Positions 9,115 to 17,154 of a stretch of 64,000 nucleotides of DNA are shown piece by piece. Where the stretch lies: positions 1 to 64,000 of the forward strand of contig JAKLKQ010000029.1 in assembly GCA_023150555.1 (NCBI GenBank), in the 5' to 3' direction. Made by a program: the position numbers and the translations under genes. Below the pieces are notes generated by a model. It did not search any database and was not told the origin of the DNA. It saw only the letters and a list, made by a program, of their open reading frames with translations. The stretch is from Planctomycetota bacterium (lineage in GTDB: Bacteria > Planctomycetota > SZUA-567 > H5-PLA8). Every line of letters begins with the position of its first letter. The stretch's first letter is position 1.

Positions 9115-9924
9115 ATGGCTCAGAAACTGAAACTCGGTTGCAGCACCCTCCTTTACGGCGGCCACCTGGTGGAGACCGCGCTCGACGAGATCCGCGACGC
9201 TGGCTACGAAGCGGTGGAACTTTGCTGCATCGGCGGCATGGCCCCGCACTTCTGGCCCAAGCTCACCAAGCAGGCCCTGACCGAGATCAAGAAGAAGATC
9301 GCCGACCGCGGCCTGGTCCTGGAGTCCGTTGGCGCCAGCGGCTGCTGCGGCGACCTGGAGGCCACCAAGGCGGTGCTCGGCGCCGCCGCCACGCTGGGCG
9401 CGCCCTGCGTCACCACCGCCACCGGCGGCAAAAGCGACGACGAGGCCAACTTCAAGGAGATCGTCGAGACCTGGCGCGGCTACGCCAAGGCCGCCTCGGA
9501 AGCCGGGGTCCGCCTGAGCGTCAAGCCGCACGTGCGCTCGGCCGTCTACCACGGGCCGACGACGCTGCGCTTTCTGAAGGAACTCGACACCACCTGGGTC
9601 GGCGTGAACTACGACCCCACGCACATCTACCGCACGCCGAGCAACGAAGACCCCACCACGACGCTGAAGCAGCTGGCGCCGCATGTCCTGACCGCGCGCT
9701 TCCGCGACTGCGCGGGGCGCGAGCTGAACATCGGGCCCGTCGAGAAACAGGTCTGCGGTGAAGGCGTGCTGGACATCAAGGGCTACTTCGCGGCGCTGAA
9801 GGACGTACCGAATCTGAAATACGTCACGCTCGAAATCGTCGGCGCGGTCGGCATGGAACGCGCGCAGGTCCGAAGCGTGCTGGACCGCTGCGCGAAGTAC
9901 GTCAAAGACAACAACCTGCTCTAA
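9115..9924 (+). CDS. Sugar phosphate isomerase/epimerase-like TIM barrel (AP endonuclease 2 family)
   Basis: This 269-residue protein belongs to the xylose isomerase-like TIM-barrel family. It starts with the first barrel strand KLGCSTLLYGG and carries AGYEAVELCCIGGM, then VNYDPTHIYR, a strand supplying metal ligands, and YVTLEIVGAVG near the end. Family members isomerise or epimerise sugars, keto-sugars or inositol derivatives with a divalent metal. The start at 9115 follows a GAAAGGAA element at the usual distance; a longer frame from 8962 has no support. It is the first gene of a tightly packed plus-strand run with oxidoreductases and sulfatase-like hydrolases, so a role in converting a sugar freed or oxidised by its neighbours is likely. 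The substrate is unknown. Confidence 0.88.
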   Translation: MAQKLKLGCSTLLYGGHLVETALDEIRDAGYEAVELCCIGGMAPHFWPKLTKQALTEIKKKIADRGLVLESVGASGCCGDLEATKAVLGAAATLGAPCVTTATGGKSDDEANFKEIVETWRGYAKAASEAGVRLSVKPHVRSAVYHGPTTLRFLKELDTTWVGVNYDPTHIYRTPSNEDPTTTLKQLAPHVLTARFRDCAGRELNIGPVEKQVCGEGVLDIKGYFAALKDVPNLKYVTLEIVGAVGMERAQVRSVLDRCAKYVKDNNLL

Positions 9925-9944
9925 TCGCGAAAGGGAAGACCATC

Positions 9945-10949
9945 ATGGCACTCAAGATCGGCGTGATCGGCTGCGGCGGCATCGGGAACCGGCACAGCAT
10001 CAACTACAAGAGCCTCCCGGGCTCGGAACTCGTCTGCGTCTGCGACATGGACAAGGAACGCGCCGACAAACTCGCCAAGAACCACGGCGTTAAGGCCTAC
10101 TACGACGTCGGCGAGATGCTCAAGAAGGAGAAACTCGACGCCGCCAGCGTCTGCACCGCCGGCGCGGAGAACGGCGGGCACCACTATCAGCCCACGATGC
10201 AGTGTCTCGAGGCCGGGCTGCACGTCCTGTGCGAGAAGCCCATCAGCAACGACATCGAGGAAGGCCGCAAGATGGTCGCGAGGGCGAAGGAGCTCAAGCG
10301 CTGCTTCGGCATCAACCTCAACCACCGCTTCACGCCGCTGACGCAGCGCGCCAAGGGCTGGGTCGTCGAAGGGAAGCTGGGCGAGGGCCTGATCATCAAC
10401 ATGCTGATGTGGATCAACAACAAGAACGACTCGAGCCCCTGGTTCCACGTCAAGGCCCTGCACCCGCACAGCATCGACGTGATGCGCTACTTCGCCGGGC
10501 CCGTCCGCAAGGTGCAGTGCTTCATGATGAAGCCGGCCACGCGCAAGGCCTGCTGGTCGAACCTCTCGATCAACCTGCAGTTCGCCAACGGCATGATCGG
10601 GCACTTGACCGGCAGCTACGACGTCAACCCCGCGCACGGGCTGGAGCGCTGCGAGTTCATCGGCACGAGCGGGCGATTCTACCTCGACAACCTCTTCGAC
10701 CGCCTGACTCTGTTCAACAACGCCAGCGACGAACGCACCGTCATCGAACGCAACATGATGAAGGCGGAAAGTTTCGACGATACGTTCAAGAACCGCATCG
10801 CGCGCTGGGTCGAGCAGCTCAACGAGGGCGCCGACCCGGAGAAGATCGAGGCCAGCGGGCGTGACGGCCTGGGCGCCAGCGAGATCACGCACGCCGCGAT
10901 CGAGTCCTTCGAGAAGGGCACGGTTGTCGACCTGGAGGACCGCGGCTAA
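9945..10949 (+). CDS. Gfo/Idh/MocA-family NAD(P)-dependent oxidoreductase
   Basis: A 334-residue protein with an N-terminal Rossmann fold (GVIGCGGIGNRHSINY, then the acidic end CVCDMD) and the family motif CEKPISND with Lys98. The second half is the mixed alpha/beta substrate domain, with LHPHSIDVMRYFAGP at the active-site His/Asp region. These enzymes oxidise or reduce a hydroxyl of a sugar, sugar acid or inositol with NAD(P). The gene is 20 bases after the isomerase and has a purine-rich GAAAGGGAAG ahead of its ATG. A second, distant paralogue lies three genes on, so the locus may run an oxidation and a reduction around the isomerase. Confidence 0.93.
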   Translation: MALKIGVIGCGGIGNRHSINYKSLPGSELVCVCDMDKERADKLAKNHGVKAYYDVGEMLKKEKLDAASVCTAGAENGGHHYQPTMQCLEAGLHVLCEKPISNDIEEGRKMVARAKELKRCFGINLNHRFTPLTQRAKGWVVEGKLGEGLIINMLMWINNKNDSSPWFHVKALHPHSIDVMRYFAGPVRKVQCFMMKPATRKACWSNLSINLQFANGMIGHLTGSYDVNPAHGLERCEFIGTSGRFYLDNLFDRLTLFNNASDERTVIERNMMKAESFDDTFKNRIARWVEQLNEGADPEKIEASGRDGLGASEITHAAIESFEKGTVVDLEDRG

Positions 10950-10982
10950 GCGCCGCGGAAAGCGAAACGCTAGGCAGACGCC

Positions 10983-12329
10983 ATGAACGTCCTGCTCATC
11001 GCCATCGACACGCTGCGCGCCGATCACCTGGGCTGCTACGGCTACAACAAGCCGACCAGCCCGGCGATCGACGCGCTGGCGGCCGCGGGCGTGCGCGCGG
11101 ACCGCTTCCTGGCGCCGGGCATCCCCACGCATCCGTCGTTCACCACGCTCTTCAGCGGGCAGCATCCCATCCGCCACGGCGTGGTCGCGCACGGCGGCCG
11201 CAACGTGCTGGCCGACCGCACGCCGACCATCCCGCAGCTTTTCAGCGAGAAGGGCTACACCACCGCCAGCTTCGACAACCTGCCGCGCCACCGCTCGTAC
11301 TTCGGGAAGGGCTTCGAGATCCAGGTCGACGCCAGCGTCCGCCGCAAGTGCGACCTGCTCGTCTCGTGCGAGGAGATCAACGCGCGCGTGCTGCCGTTCC
11401 TGAAGCAGATGGGCGAGTCGCGCGAGCCGTTCTTCGCGTTCCTGCACTACTGGGACCCGCACACGCCGTACTGGGCGCCGCCGCGCTACCGCAGCCTCTT
11501 CTACGAAGGCGATCCCTTCGACGCCAAGCAGTCGTCGCTCGCCCCTCTGTACGAGCATCCGTTGGGCAGGCAGTGGAGCGGCACGTGGTTCCAGACGATC
11601 GCGCGCGCGTGGGAACGCGCGCCCGACGCGAAGATCACCGACGCCGCCTACATCTCCGCGCTTTACGACCAGGAGATCCGCCACGTGGACGACGGCGTGG
11701 CCGACGTGCTGGCCGCGCTGGACGCGAACAGACTCGCCGACGATACGCTGGTGCTGCTGGTCGGTGACCACGGCGAGTGTCTGGCCGAACACGCCATCTA
11801 CTTCGACCACCACGGGCTCTACGACGAGAACCTGCACGTTCCGTTCGTCGCGCGCTTCCCCGGCCGCATCCCGGCGGGCCGCGAACTCGGAAGCCTCGTC
11901 CAGCACCTCGACGTGATGCCGACGCTCTGCGAGGCCGCTGGCCTGCGCACGCCGGAGGAGATCGATGGGCGCAGCGCCTGGGGCCTGCTCACCGGCGCGC
12001 GCGATGGCGAGGTGCTCGCCGAACGCATCGTCAGTGAGGAATGCACCTGGCAGATGAAGTGGAGCCTGCGCGATCCGGCGTGGCACTTCATCCTCTCGCG
12101 CGAACGCGACGCCTACGGCAACCCGCTGCGCGAACTCTACGACCTGAAGACCGATCCGGGCCTGACGCGGAACCTTGCGGAGACGAAAGCCGACGTCGCG
12201 CGTGAACTGGAAGGGGAGTTGGAAGGCTGGATCGCCGAGCGCCTGAAGGCCTGTGGGCGCACGCAGGATCCGCTGGTCGAGCACGGCATCACGCTGGGCA
12301 AGCGAAATGAAAAGGGGGAGGCGGCATGA
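10983..12329 (+). CDS. Sulfatase-like hydrolase, alkaline phosphatase superfamily, Thr at the nucleophile position
   Basis: A 448-residue enzyme of the sulfatase/phosphodiesterase branch of the alkaline phosphatase superfamily. Metal-site motifs are AIDTLRADHLGCYGY at the N-terminus (Asp9) and VGDHGECLAEH in the second half, plus HYWDPHTPYWAPP. In true sulfatases the nucleophile is a Cys or Ser in CxPxR that becomes formylglycine. Here the matching site reads PTHPSF, with Thr49 in place of Cys and Phe in place of Arg. That makes a phosphodiesterase, phosphonate hydrolase or phosphotransferase role at least as likely as a sulfatase. It has no signal peptide, so it should act in the cytoplasm. 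It overlaps the next gene by 4 bases (ATGA), showing translational coupling. Confidence 0.88.
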   Translation: MNVLLIAIDTLRADHLGCYGYNKPTSPAIDALAAAGVRADRFLAPGIPTHPSFTTLFSGQHPIRHGVVAHGGRNVLADRTPTIPQLFSEKGYTTASFDNLPRHRSYFGKGFEIQVDASVRRKCDLLVSCEEINARVLPFLKQMGESREPFFAFLHYWDPHTPYWAPPRYRSLFYEGDPFDAKQSSLAPLYEHPLGRQWSGTWFQTIARAWERAPDAKITDAAYISALYDQEIRHVDDGVADVLAALDANRLADDTLVLLVGDHGECLAEHAIYFDHHGLYDENLHVPFVARFPGRIPAGRELGSLVQHLDVMPTLCEAAGLRTPEEIDGRSAWGLLTGARDGEVLAERIVSEECTWQMKWSLRDPAWHFILSRERDAYGNPLRELYDLKTDPGLTRNLAETKADVARELEGELEGWIAERLKACGRTQDPLVEHGITLGKRNEKGEAA

Positions 12330-13369
12330 GCCTGGGCATCGGGATCGTATCCTTCGCGCACGGGCACGTCGGCCTGTACGCCCGAGAGATCGCCAAGATG
12401 GACGATGCGAAGGTCGTCGCCTCCTGGGACGACGACATTGAACGCGGCAGGAAACAGGCCGCGGCGTTCGGCTGCGCTTTCGAGAGCGACCTCGATGCGC
12501 TGCTGGCCCGCGCCGACGTGCAGGCCGTCATGATCGCGAGTGAGACATCCAAGCACGCCGCGCATGCTGTCGCCGCCGCGCGCGCGGGCAAGCACATCCT
12601 GCTGCAGAAGCCCATGGCCATGAACCTGCAGGAGTGCGACGAGATCATCGCCGCGGTCAAGAAAGCCGGCGTGCGCTTCTCGATGGCCTGGCAGATGCGG
12701 TGCGACCCGCAGAACGAATGGATGCGCGAGAAGGTCAAGGCCGGCACGCTGGGCAAGATCACGATGGTGCGCCGCCGCCACGGGCTCCCGACGCAGGCCT
12801 GGGGCGAGGCTTTCGTGAACTCGTGGCACGTCAAACCCGAGCTGAACATCGGCATGTTCTTCGACGATGCCTCGCACGCTGCCGACTGGCTGCAGTGGAC
12901 CTTCGGCAAGCCCGAGAGCGTCACGGCGGAGATCTCCACGGTTTTGAATCCGAAAGTGCCCGACGACAACGGCGTCGCCGTGTACCGGTATGCGAACGGC
13001 ATGATCGCGGCCCTGGAATGCAGCTTCACCTGTCTCGGCGCCGAGGAGTCGACCTTTATCTGCGGCGAGAAGGGCAACATCGTCCAGAAATACGGCGACG
13101 CCCCGTCGGCGAATCTTGAGGCCGCGTCGCGCACGGGCCCCGGGCTGAGATACCTCGAGGCCGGGCAGAAAGCCTGGACCGCCGTCGATATCCCCACGCC
13201 CGCTCAGCACAGCGAGCGTATCGGCGGCGTGGCGAAGCCGGCCGTCGCGTTCCTGTCGGGCAAGGGCCCGGCGATCGCGACCGCCGAGGAAGGCCGGACG
13301 GCCGTGGAGATGGTCCTGGCCGCATACGCGTCGGCGCGCGAAGGGCGCCGCGTTTCATTGAGCAGGTAA
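12326..13369 (+). CDS. Gfo/Idh/MocA-family oxidoreductase, second copy in the cluster
   Basis: A 347-residue paralogue of the enzyme at 9945, but distant. The nucleotide-binding loop is altered (GIVSFAHGHVGLYA in place of GxGxxG), which is known in a subset of this family, and the catalytic motif reads LQKPMAMN with Lys95 kept. The substrate domain has FDDASHAADWLQWTFG at the position of the usual His/Asp pair. The ATG overlaps the stop of the sulfatase-like gene by 4 bases, so both are made together. A partner oxidation or reduction step on the sugar handled by the locus is the simplest reading. Confidence 0.9.
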   Translation: MSLGIGIVSFAHGHVGLYAREIAKMDDAKVVASWDDDIERGRKQAAAFGCAFESDLDALLARADVQAVMIASETSKHAAHAVAAARAGKHILLQKPMAMNLQECDEIIAAVKKAGVRFSMAWQMRCDPQNEWMREKVKAGTLGKITMVRRRHGLPTQAWGEAFVNSWHVKPELNIGMFFDDASHAADWLQWTFGKPESVTAEISTVLNPKVPDDNGVAVYRYANGMIAALECSFTCLGAEESTFICGEKGNIVQKYGDAPSANLEAASRTGPGLRYLEAGQKAWTAVDIPTPAQHSERIGGVAKPAVAFLSGKGPAIATAEEGRTAVEMVLAAYASAREGRRVSLSR

Positions 13370-13398
13370 AACCCCGAACCCGAGGCAAGGAACAGACC

Positions 13399-14919
13399 AT
13401 GGCCAAGAACGTCATCCTCTTCTCGCTGGATACGACCCGTGCAGACCACCTGTCGTGCTACGGGTACCACCGGCCCACGTCGCCGAACCTGGACAAGATC
13501 GCGGCCAAAGGGACGATCTTTGCCGAATGCATCAGCGCGAATATCCCGACGTTCCCCGGGCACATGGCGATGTTCACCGGTACCGACCCGTACTCGCACA
13601 ACCTGACCGGCATGTCCGGGGACAAGTACCAGCCTGCCGAGAACATCAAGATGCTGGCCGAGATCCTGAAGGAAAACGGCTACTGGTGCGGCTGCGCCGA
13701 CAACCTGGGGCGCTGGTTCACGCGCGGCTTCGACCAGGTCGAACGGTACAGCTGGTCCACCGACAAGTCTCAGGTCTGGCGCAAGGGAGAGTCGGTCAAC
13801 ACGGCGGCGCTGAAGGCGCTCGACGGCGCGGCTGGCTCGGGCAAACCCTTCTTCCTCTTCTTCCACTACTGGGACCCGCATACGCCGTATCTGCCGCCGG
13901 AACCTTTCTCGCACATGTTCTACTCGGGCAATGAGAAGGACCCGAAGAACAAGTCGCTGGAGAAGATGTGGAAGTTCGAGCCCTTCAAGGACTACTTCGC
14001 CGAGTGGATGCCCGGCGTCACCGACCGGGACTTCGTCATCGGCCAGTACGATTCGGAGATCGCGTACCTGGACGTCTGCCTCCAGCACGTCTTCACGCGG
14101 CTCGCGCAACTGGGCCTCGCGGACGACACGCTGTTGGTCATCACCGCCGACCACGGCGAGGAGATGGACGAACACGACTGCTGGTTCGACCACCATGGCC
14201 TGTACGACACCAACCTGCACGTTCCGATGATCCTGCACCATCCGGGCGTCGTGCCCGCGGGACAGACCCGCACCGGCCTGGTGACGCTCTACGATGTCGC
14301 GCCGACGATCCTCGATTACGCCGGGCTGGGCGGACTGGCCGCCAAGCACAAGATGCTGGGGCAGTCGCTGCTGCCGTTGGCGCAGGCGAAGAGCCCGATC
14401 TCGCGCGGCACCTGCGATGAGGTCTACCTCAGCGAGAACACCTGGATGCGGAAGCGCGGCGTGCGCACGCACCAATGGAAGTACATTCACGCGCTGGAGC
14501 CCGACTGCCACGGCCTGCCGGAAGAGGAGCTGTACCACCTCACGACGGATCCGGAGGAGAAAGTCAACGTCGCGGCGAAGCGCCCCGAGGTCACGAAGTA
14601 CTTCCGCGAGCGCCTGGATGCGTACGTCGCCAAGCGTGTGAAGGCCACCGGCCGCAAGGACCCGTTCCTCGAGCAGCCCATCCCCATGCACCGCATCGGG
14701 AAGCTTGCCACCGCCGTGCCCAAGGGCAAGGACGAAGCGCCCAAGGCCGCTGCGCCGGCGCCGGAGGCCAAGGCTGCGAAGTCTTCGCGCAATGGGAAGC
14801 CCGCCCAGGCGAAATCTTCGGGCGGCAAGAAGTCCAAGCCTGCTTCGAATGGGAAGGTCAAGTCCGCGTCGCGCATTGGGCGCGGTAAGTCCATCGCCGA
14901 CCCGCTGGACCTGAAGTAG
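13399..14919 (+). CDS. Second sulfatase-like hydrolase with Thr nucleophile position and a Lys/Ala-rich tail
   Basis: A 506-residue paralogue of the enzyme at 10983. It shares SLDTTRADHLSCYGY, HYWDPHTPYLPP and ITADHGEEMDEH. The nucleophile site reads IPTFPGH, again with Thr (Thr51) where sulfatases have Cys or Ser. It differs by a C-terminal extension from about residue 440 that is low in complexity and rich in Lys, Ala, Ser and Gly (for example KSSGGKKSKPASNGKVKS). Such basic tails can bind nucleic acid or acidic polymers, but the role here is not known. No signal peptide is present. The ATG has a purine-rich AAGGAA at suitable spacing and follows the second Gfo/Idh gene by 29 bases. Confidence 0.88.
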   Translation: MAKNVILFSLDTTRADHLSCYGYHRPTSPNLDKIAAKGTIFAECISANIPTFPGHMAMFTGTDPYSHNLTGMSGDKYQPAENIKMLAEILKENGYWCGCADNLGRWFTRGFDQVERYSWSTDKSQVWRKGESVNTAALKALDGAAGSGKPFFLFFHYWDPHTPYLPPEPFSHMFYSGNEKDPKNKSLEKMWKFEPFKDYFAEWMPGVTDRDFVIGQYDSEIAYLDVCLQHVFTRLAQLGLADDTLLVITADHGEEMDEHDCWFDHHGLYDTNLHVPMILHHPGVVPAGQTRTGLVTLYDVAPTILDYAGLGGLAAKHKMLGQSLLPLAQAKSPISRGTCDEVYLSENTWMRKRGVRTHQWKYIHALEPDCHGLPEEELYHLTTDPEEKVNVAAKRPEVTKYFRERLDAYVAKRVKATGRKDPFLEQPIPMHRIGKLATAVPKGKDEAPKAAAPAPEAKAAKSSRNGKPAQAKSSGGKKSKPASNGKVKSASRIGRGKSIADPLDLK

Positions 14920-14932
14920 GAAAGGAGGAGCC

Positions 14933-15670
14933 GTGCTCGAAGCGTTTATCTCGTCCGCCGAGGCTGTGCTGGCGCGCTACGCTGGCACGCACGGCAACCT
15001 GGCCGCCGCGTCGGAGGTGCTCGGCGCCTTGCATGGTGCTGCGCTGAAGGTGCACGGCGTACGGCGCACGGTGGCGGTATCGCCGCGCGTCGTCGCGCTG
15101 GTCGTGCAGGGCGAGCACGCGAAAGGCGAGGCGCGCGTCAACGAGCGAATCTCGCTCACGGCGCGCACTGTGGATGTGGACGTCGGCGGGTTGGACGACA
15201 AAGCCCGCAAGCAACTCGCGAAGGACCTGGAAACGGCGCTGGGTATATTTGCCCCACTAGGCGAGGGTGCGCATGTCTGGGTCGTGCCCGACGGTTACAT
15301 GGCCGCGCTGACGGACGAGGAGAAGCGTTTCGAGCGCGACGGCACGGGGTACTTCTCGCACGAGGCGCTCTGCGTGCAGAACATGGGCTCGAAGGCCACC
15401 CGCTGTGAACTGTTCGTGTACTTCGAGGCGCCCGGCAAAGAGGTTTTGCGGCATGCGTTCGATGTCGAACCTGCGCGCTCGATCCATTTGCGTCTCGACA
15501 AGATCCGCGCCGGCAAAGGCGAGCCGTTCATTCCCAAGAGCGCGCCGGTGGGCTACAAGGTCGTGAGCCTGGACGCGCCCGTCGTCGTGCAGGGATCGAG
15601 AATCCTGACGTCGGGCAAGCAGAGCGAGTTCGCCAGCTTCGGCACCGTGATGGGGTGGACGCCTGAGTAG
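14933..15670 (+). CDS. ASRT-family (sensory rhodopsin transducer-like) domain protein with extra N-terminal domain
   Basis: The C-terminal 130 of 245 residues match the family of the Anabaena sensory rhodopsin transducer (PF07100): VWVVPDGYM, then GYFSHEALCVQNMG, CELFVYFEAPGKEVLRHAF, IHLRLDKI and PVVVQGSRI, in the same order and spacing as I recall for the family. The fold is a beta-sandwich suggested to bind small molecules such as carbohydrates. No rhodopsin gene is in the window, so a sugar-binding or regulatory job inside this locus is more likely than light signalling. Residues 1-105 are an added alpha/beta part (TAEAR-like hydrophobic strands VSPRVVALVVQG) that I do not recognise. Translation starts at GTG 14933 behind a strong GGAAAGGAGGA element, 13 bases after the previous stop. 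Confidence 0.8.
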   Translation: MLEAFISSAEAVLARYAGTHGNLAAASEVLGALHGAALKVHGVRRTVAVSPRVVALVVQGEHAKGEARVNERISLTARTVDVDVGGLDDKARKQLAKDLETALGIFAPLGEGAHVWVVPDGYMAALTDEEKRFERDGTGYFSHEALCVQNMGSKATRCELFVYFEAPGKEVLRHAFDVEPARSIHLRLDKIRAGKGEPFIPKSAPVGYKVVSLDAPVVVQGSRILTSGKQSEFASFGTVMGWTPE

Positions 15671-15683
15671 GGGAAGGGAACCC

Positions 15684-16298
15684 ATGGCCGATCGAGTGCT
15701 CCTAGTCCGAACCAAGCGCGACGGCGCAACGCTGCCACGCTGGGACGCGTTGCGTGCACGCGGGCGCAACGGAAAGCTGAACGCCGGCGCAGCCGAGGAA
15801 GGTAAGATCCCGTCCGCGTTTTTGGTACGCCTTAGTACGAGCAAGTCGGTATTTCGGTCGGCCGGCGTTGAACCGGCCGATTCCGCAAAGCGTGGTGCCA
15901 CGGTTGCGGAAGCGGCCCACCGCACGGCCATGCTGGAGCCGTGGGACGTGCTGGCGATCGACGTGGATCTGTCCGACGCCGCGGAGCGCGCAGCGTTCGA
16001 GGCGAAGGTAGTTCCATTCGTGGAACATCTGATCCCGGGGGTCGCCGTGCTGGCGGTGGAGAGCGGCGCTCACTCGGGCTACACGGCATGGAGTGGGGGA
16101 CTGCCGGCGGGTCCGGGCGCGCTGCCGGATGCGAATGCCGAAGACCTCTGGCCGACCATTCTGAACCTGCTGGGGCTCAATGCGCCGGAGTTGGCCGGCA
16201 GCCCGCTGGAGTTGCAGGCCGCGGCCGTCAGTTCGGACTATGCCGCGGACGAAGAGGCCAAGATCCAGGAGCGCCTGGAAGACCTGGGTTATCTATAA
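15684..16298 (+). CDS. Small protein resembling the C-terminal end of alkaline phosphatase-superfamily enzymes
   Basis: A 204-residue protein, last in the run. From about residue 85 it follows the end of sulfatase/phosphodiesterase proteins: LAIDVDLSD, VLAVESGAHSGYTAW, LWPTILNLLGLNAPELAGSP, and a final DEEAKIQERLEDLGYL, which is a typical last helix of that superfamily. The metal motifs at the front (DTxRAD) and DHG are absent, and ESGAHSG sits where SDHG would be. It therefore looks like a catalytically dead, shortened relative. It might be a partner subunit of the two upstream enzymes or a decaying gene. It has an AGGGGAAGGGA element before its ATG and normal high-G+C codon use, which argues for a live gene. 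Confidence 0.6.
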   Translation: MADRVLLVRTKRDGATLPRWDALRARGRNGKLNAGAAEEGKIPSAFLVRLSTSKSVFRSAGVEPADSAKRGATVAEAAHRTAMLEPWDVLAIDVDLSDAAERAAFEAKVVPFVEHLIPGVAVLAVESGAHSGYTAWSGGLPAGPGALPDANAEDLWPTILNLLGLNAPELAGSPLELQAAAVSSDYAADEEAKIQERLEDLGYL

Positions 16299-16371
16299 AT
16301 CTGGAATTTGCTGTTCCTGAAAATTCGATTCACTTCCTGGCGCATTCGAAATTTGATGGTTAGATGTCCGG

Positions 16372-17151
16372 ATGGACGTTGCGAAACGTATCCGAGATGC
16401 CCTCGCGCAGATCGAGCGCGAGCATAAGGTACGCATCTTCTATGCGTGCGAGTCCGGCAGCCGGGCGTGGGGTTTCGCGTCCCCGGACAGCGACTACGAC
16501 ATCCGATTCCTTTATCTTCATCCGCGTGACTGGTACCTCTCGGTGCGCCTTGAGAAGAAGCGCGACGTCATCGAATTGCCCATCGACGACAGCCTGGACG
16601 TAAACGGCTGGGACCTGCGCAAAGCCCTGCAGCTCTTCCAGAAGTCCAATCCGCCGCTCATGGAGTGGCTGGGTTCGCCGATCGTCTATCTTGAGTCCCG
16701 CGGAGTCGCCGCGGACATGCGCGCACTTGGCGCCAAAGCCTACTCGCCGGCCGCCTGTCACTACCATTACTGGAAGATGGCGAAGGGCAATTTTCGCGAT
16801 TACCTGCAGGGAGAGACCGTCTCCCTCAAGAAGTACCTTTACGTCCTGCGTCCGATCCTGGCCGTGCGCTGGATCGAGCGCGGCTTGTGCGTGGTGCCGA
16901 CGGAGTTCCAGCGGCTGGTCGATGCCGTGGCCGATGCCCCGGGTTTGAAGAAGGAGATCGAGGCCATGCTGGCCCGAAAGGCCGCGGGCGAGGAACTTGC
17001 GCGCGGTCCGAGGATAAATGTGCTCAGCGAGTTTCTGGAATCAGAACTTGATCGCCTTCAGCGCACTTCGTTTGAGAAGAACGAGGAGCCTTGCCCGACG
17101 TCGGAATTGGACCAGCTCTTTCAGAACGCGCTTCAGAAGGTCTGGGCGTAG
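16372..17151 (+). CDS. RlaP/YcgL-type nucleotidyltransferase (polymerase beta superfamily)
   Basis: A 259-residue protein of the RlaP family of predicted RNA-repair-linked nucleotidyltransferases. The active-site signature is ESGSRAWGFASPDSDYDIRF: the GS at 29-30 and the metal-binding pair Asp41/Asp43. Further family marks are ELPIDDSLDVNGWDLRKAL and SVKKYLYVLRP-type sequence (here VSLKKYLYVLRPILAVRWIE). Family members transfer a nucleotide to an unknown acceptor. The gene follows a 73-base gap after the sugar cluster and is convergent with the peptidase gene, with only 3 bases between the stops. Confidence 0.88.
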   Translation: MDVAKRIRDALAQIEREHKVRIFYACESGSRAWGFASPDSDYDIRFLYLHPRDWYLSVRLEKKRDVIELPIDDSLDVNGWDLRKALQLFQKSNPPLMEWLGSPIVYLESRGVAADMRALGAKAYSPAACHYHYWKMAKGNFRDYLQGETVSLKKYLYVLRPILAVRWIERGLCVVPTEFQRLVDAVADAPGLKKEIEAMLARKAAGEELARGPRINVLSEFLESELDRLQRTSFEKNEEPCPTSELDQLFQNALQKVWA

Positions 17152-17154
17152 GAT

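Noticed and set aside
9921-12284. Long minus-strand open frame of 787 codons
   Set aside because: It is the mirror of the Gfo/Idh and sulfatase-like genes on the plus strand, has no known motif and is typical of antisense frames in high-G+C DNA.
10983-14919. Calling both enzymes classical sulfatases
   Set aside because: The formylglycine Cys or Ser is Thr in both, so the activity is left open.
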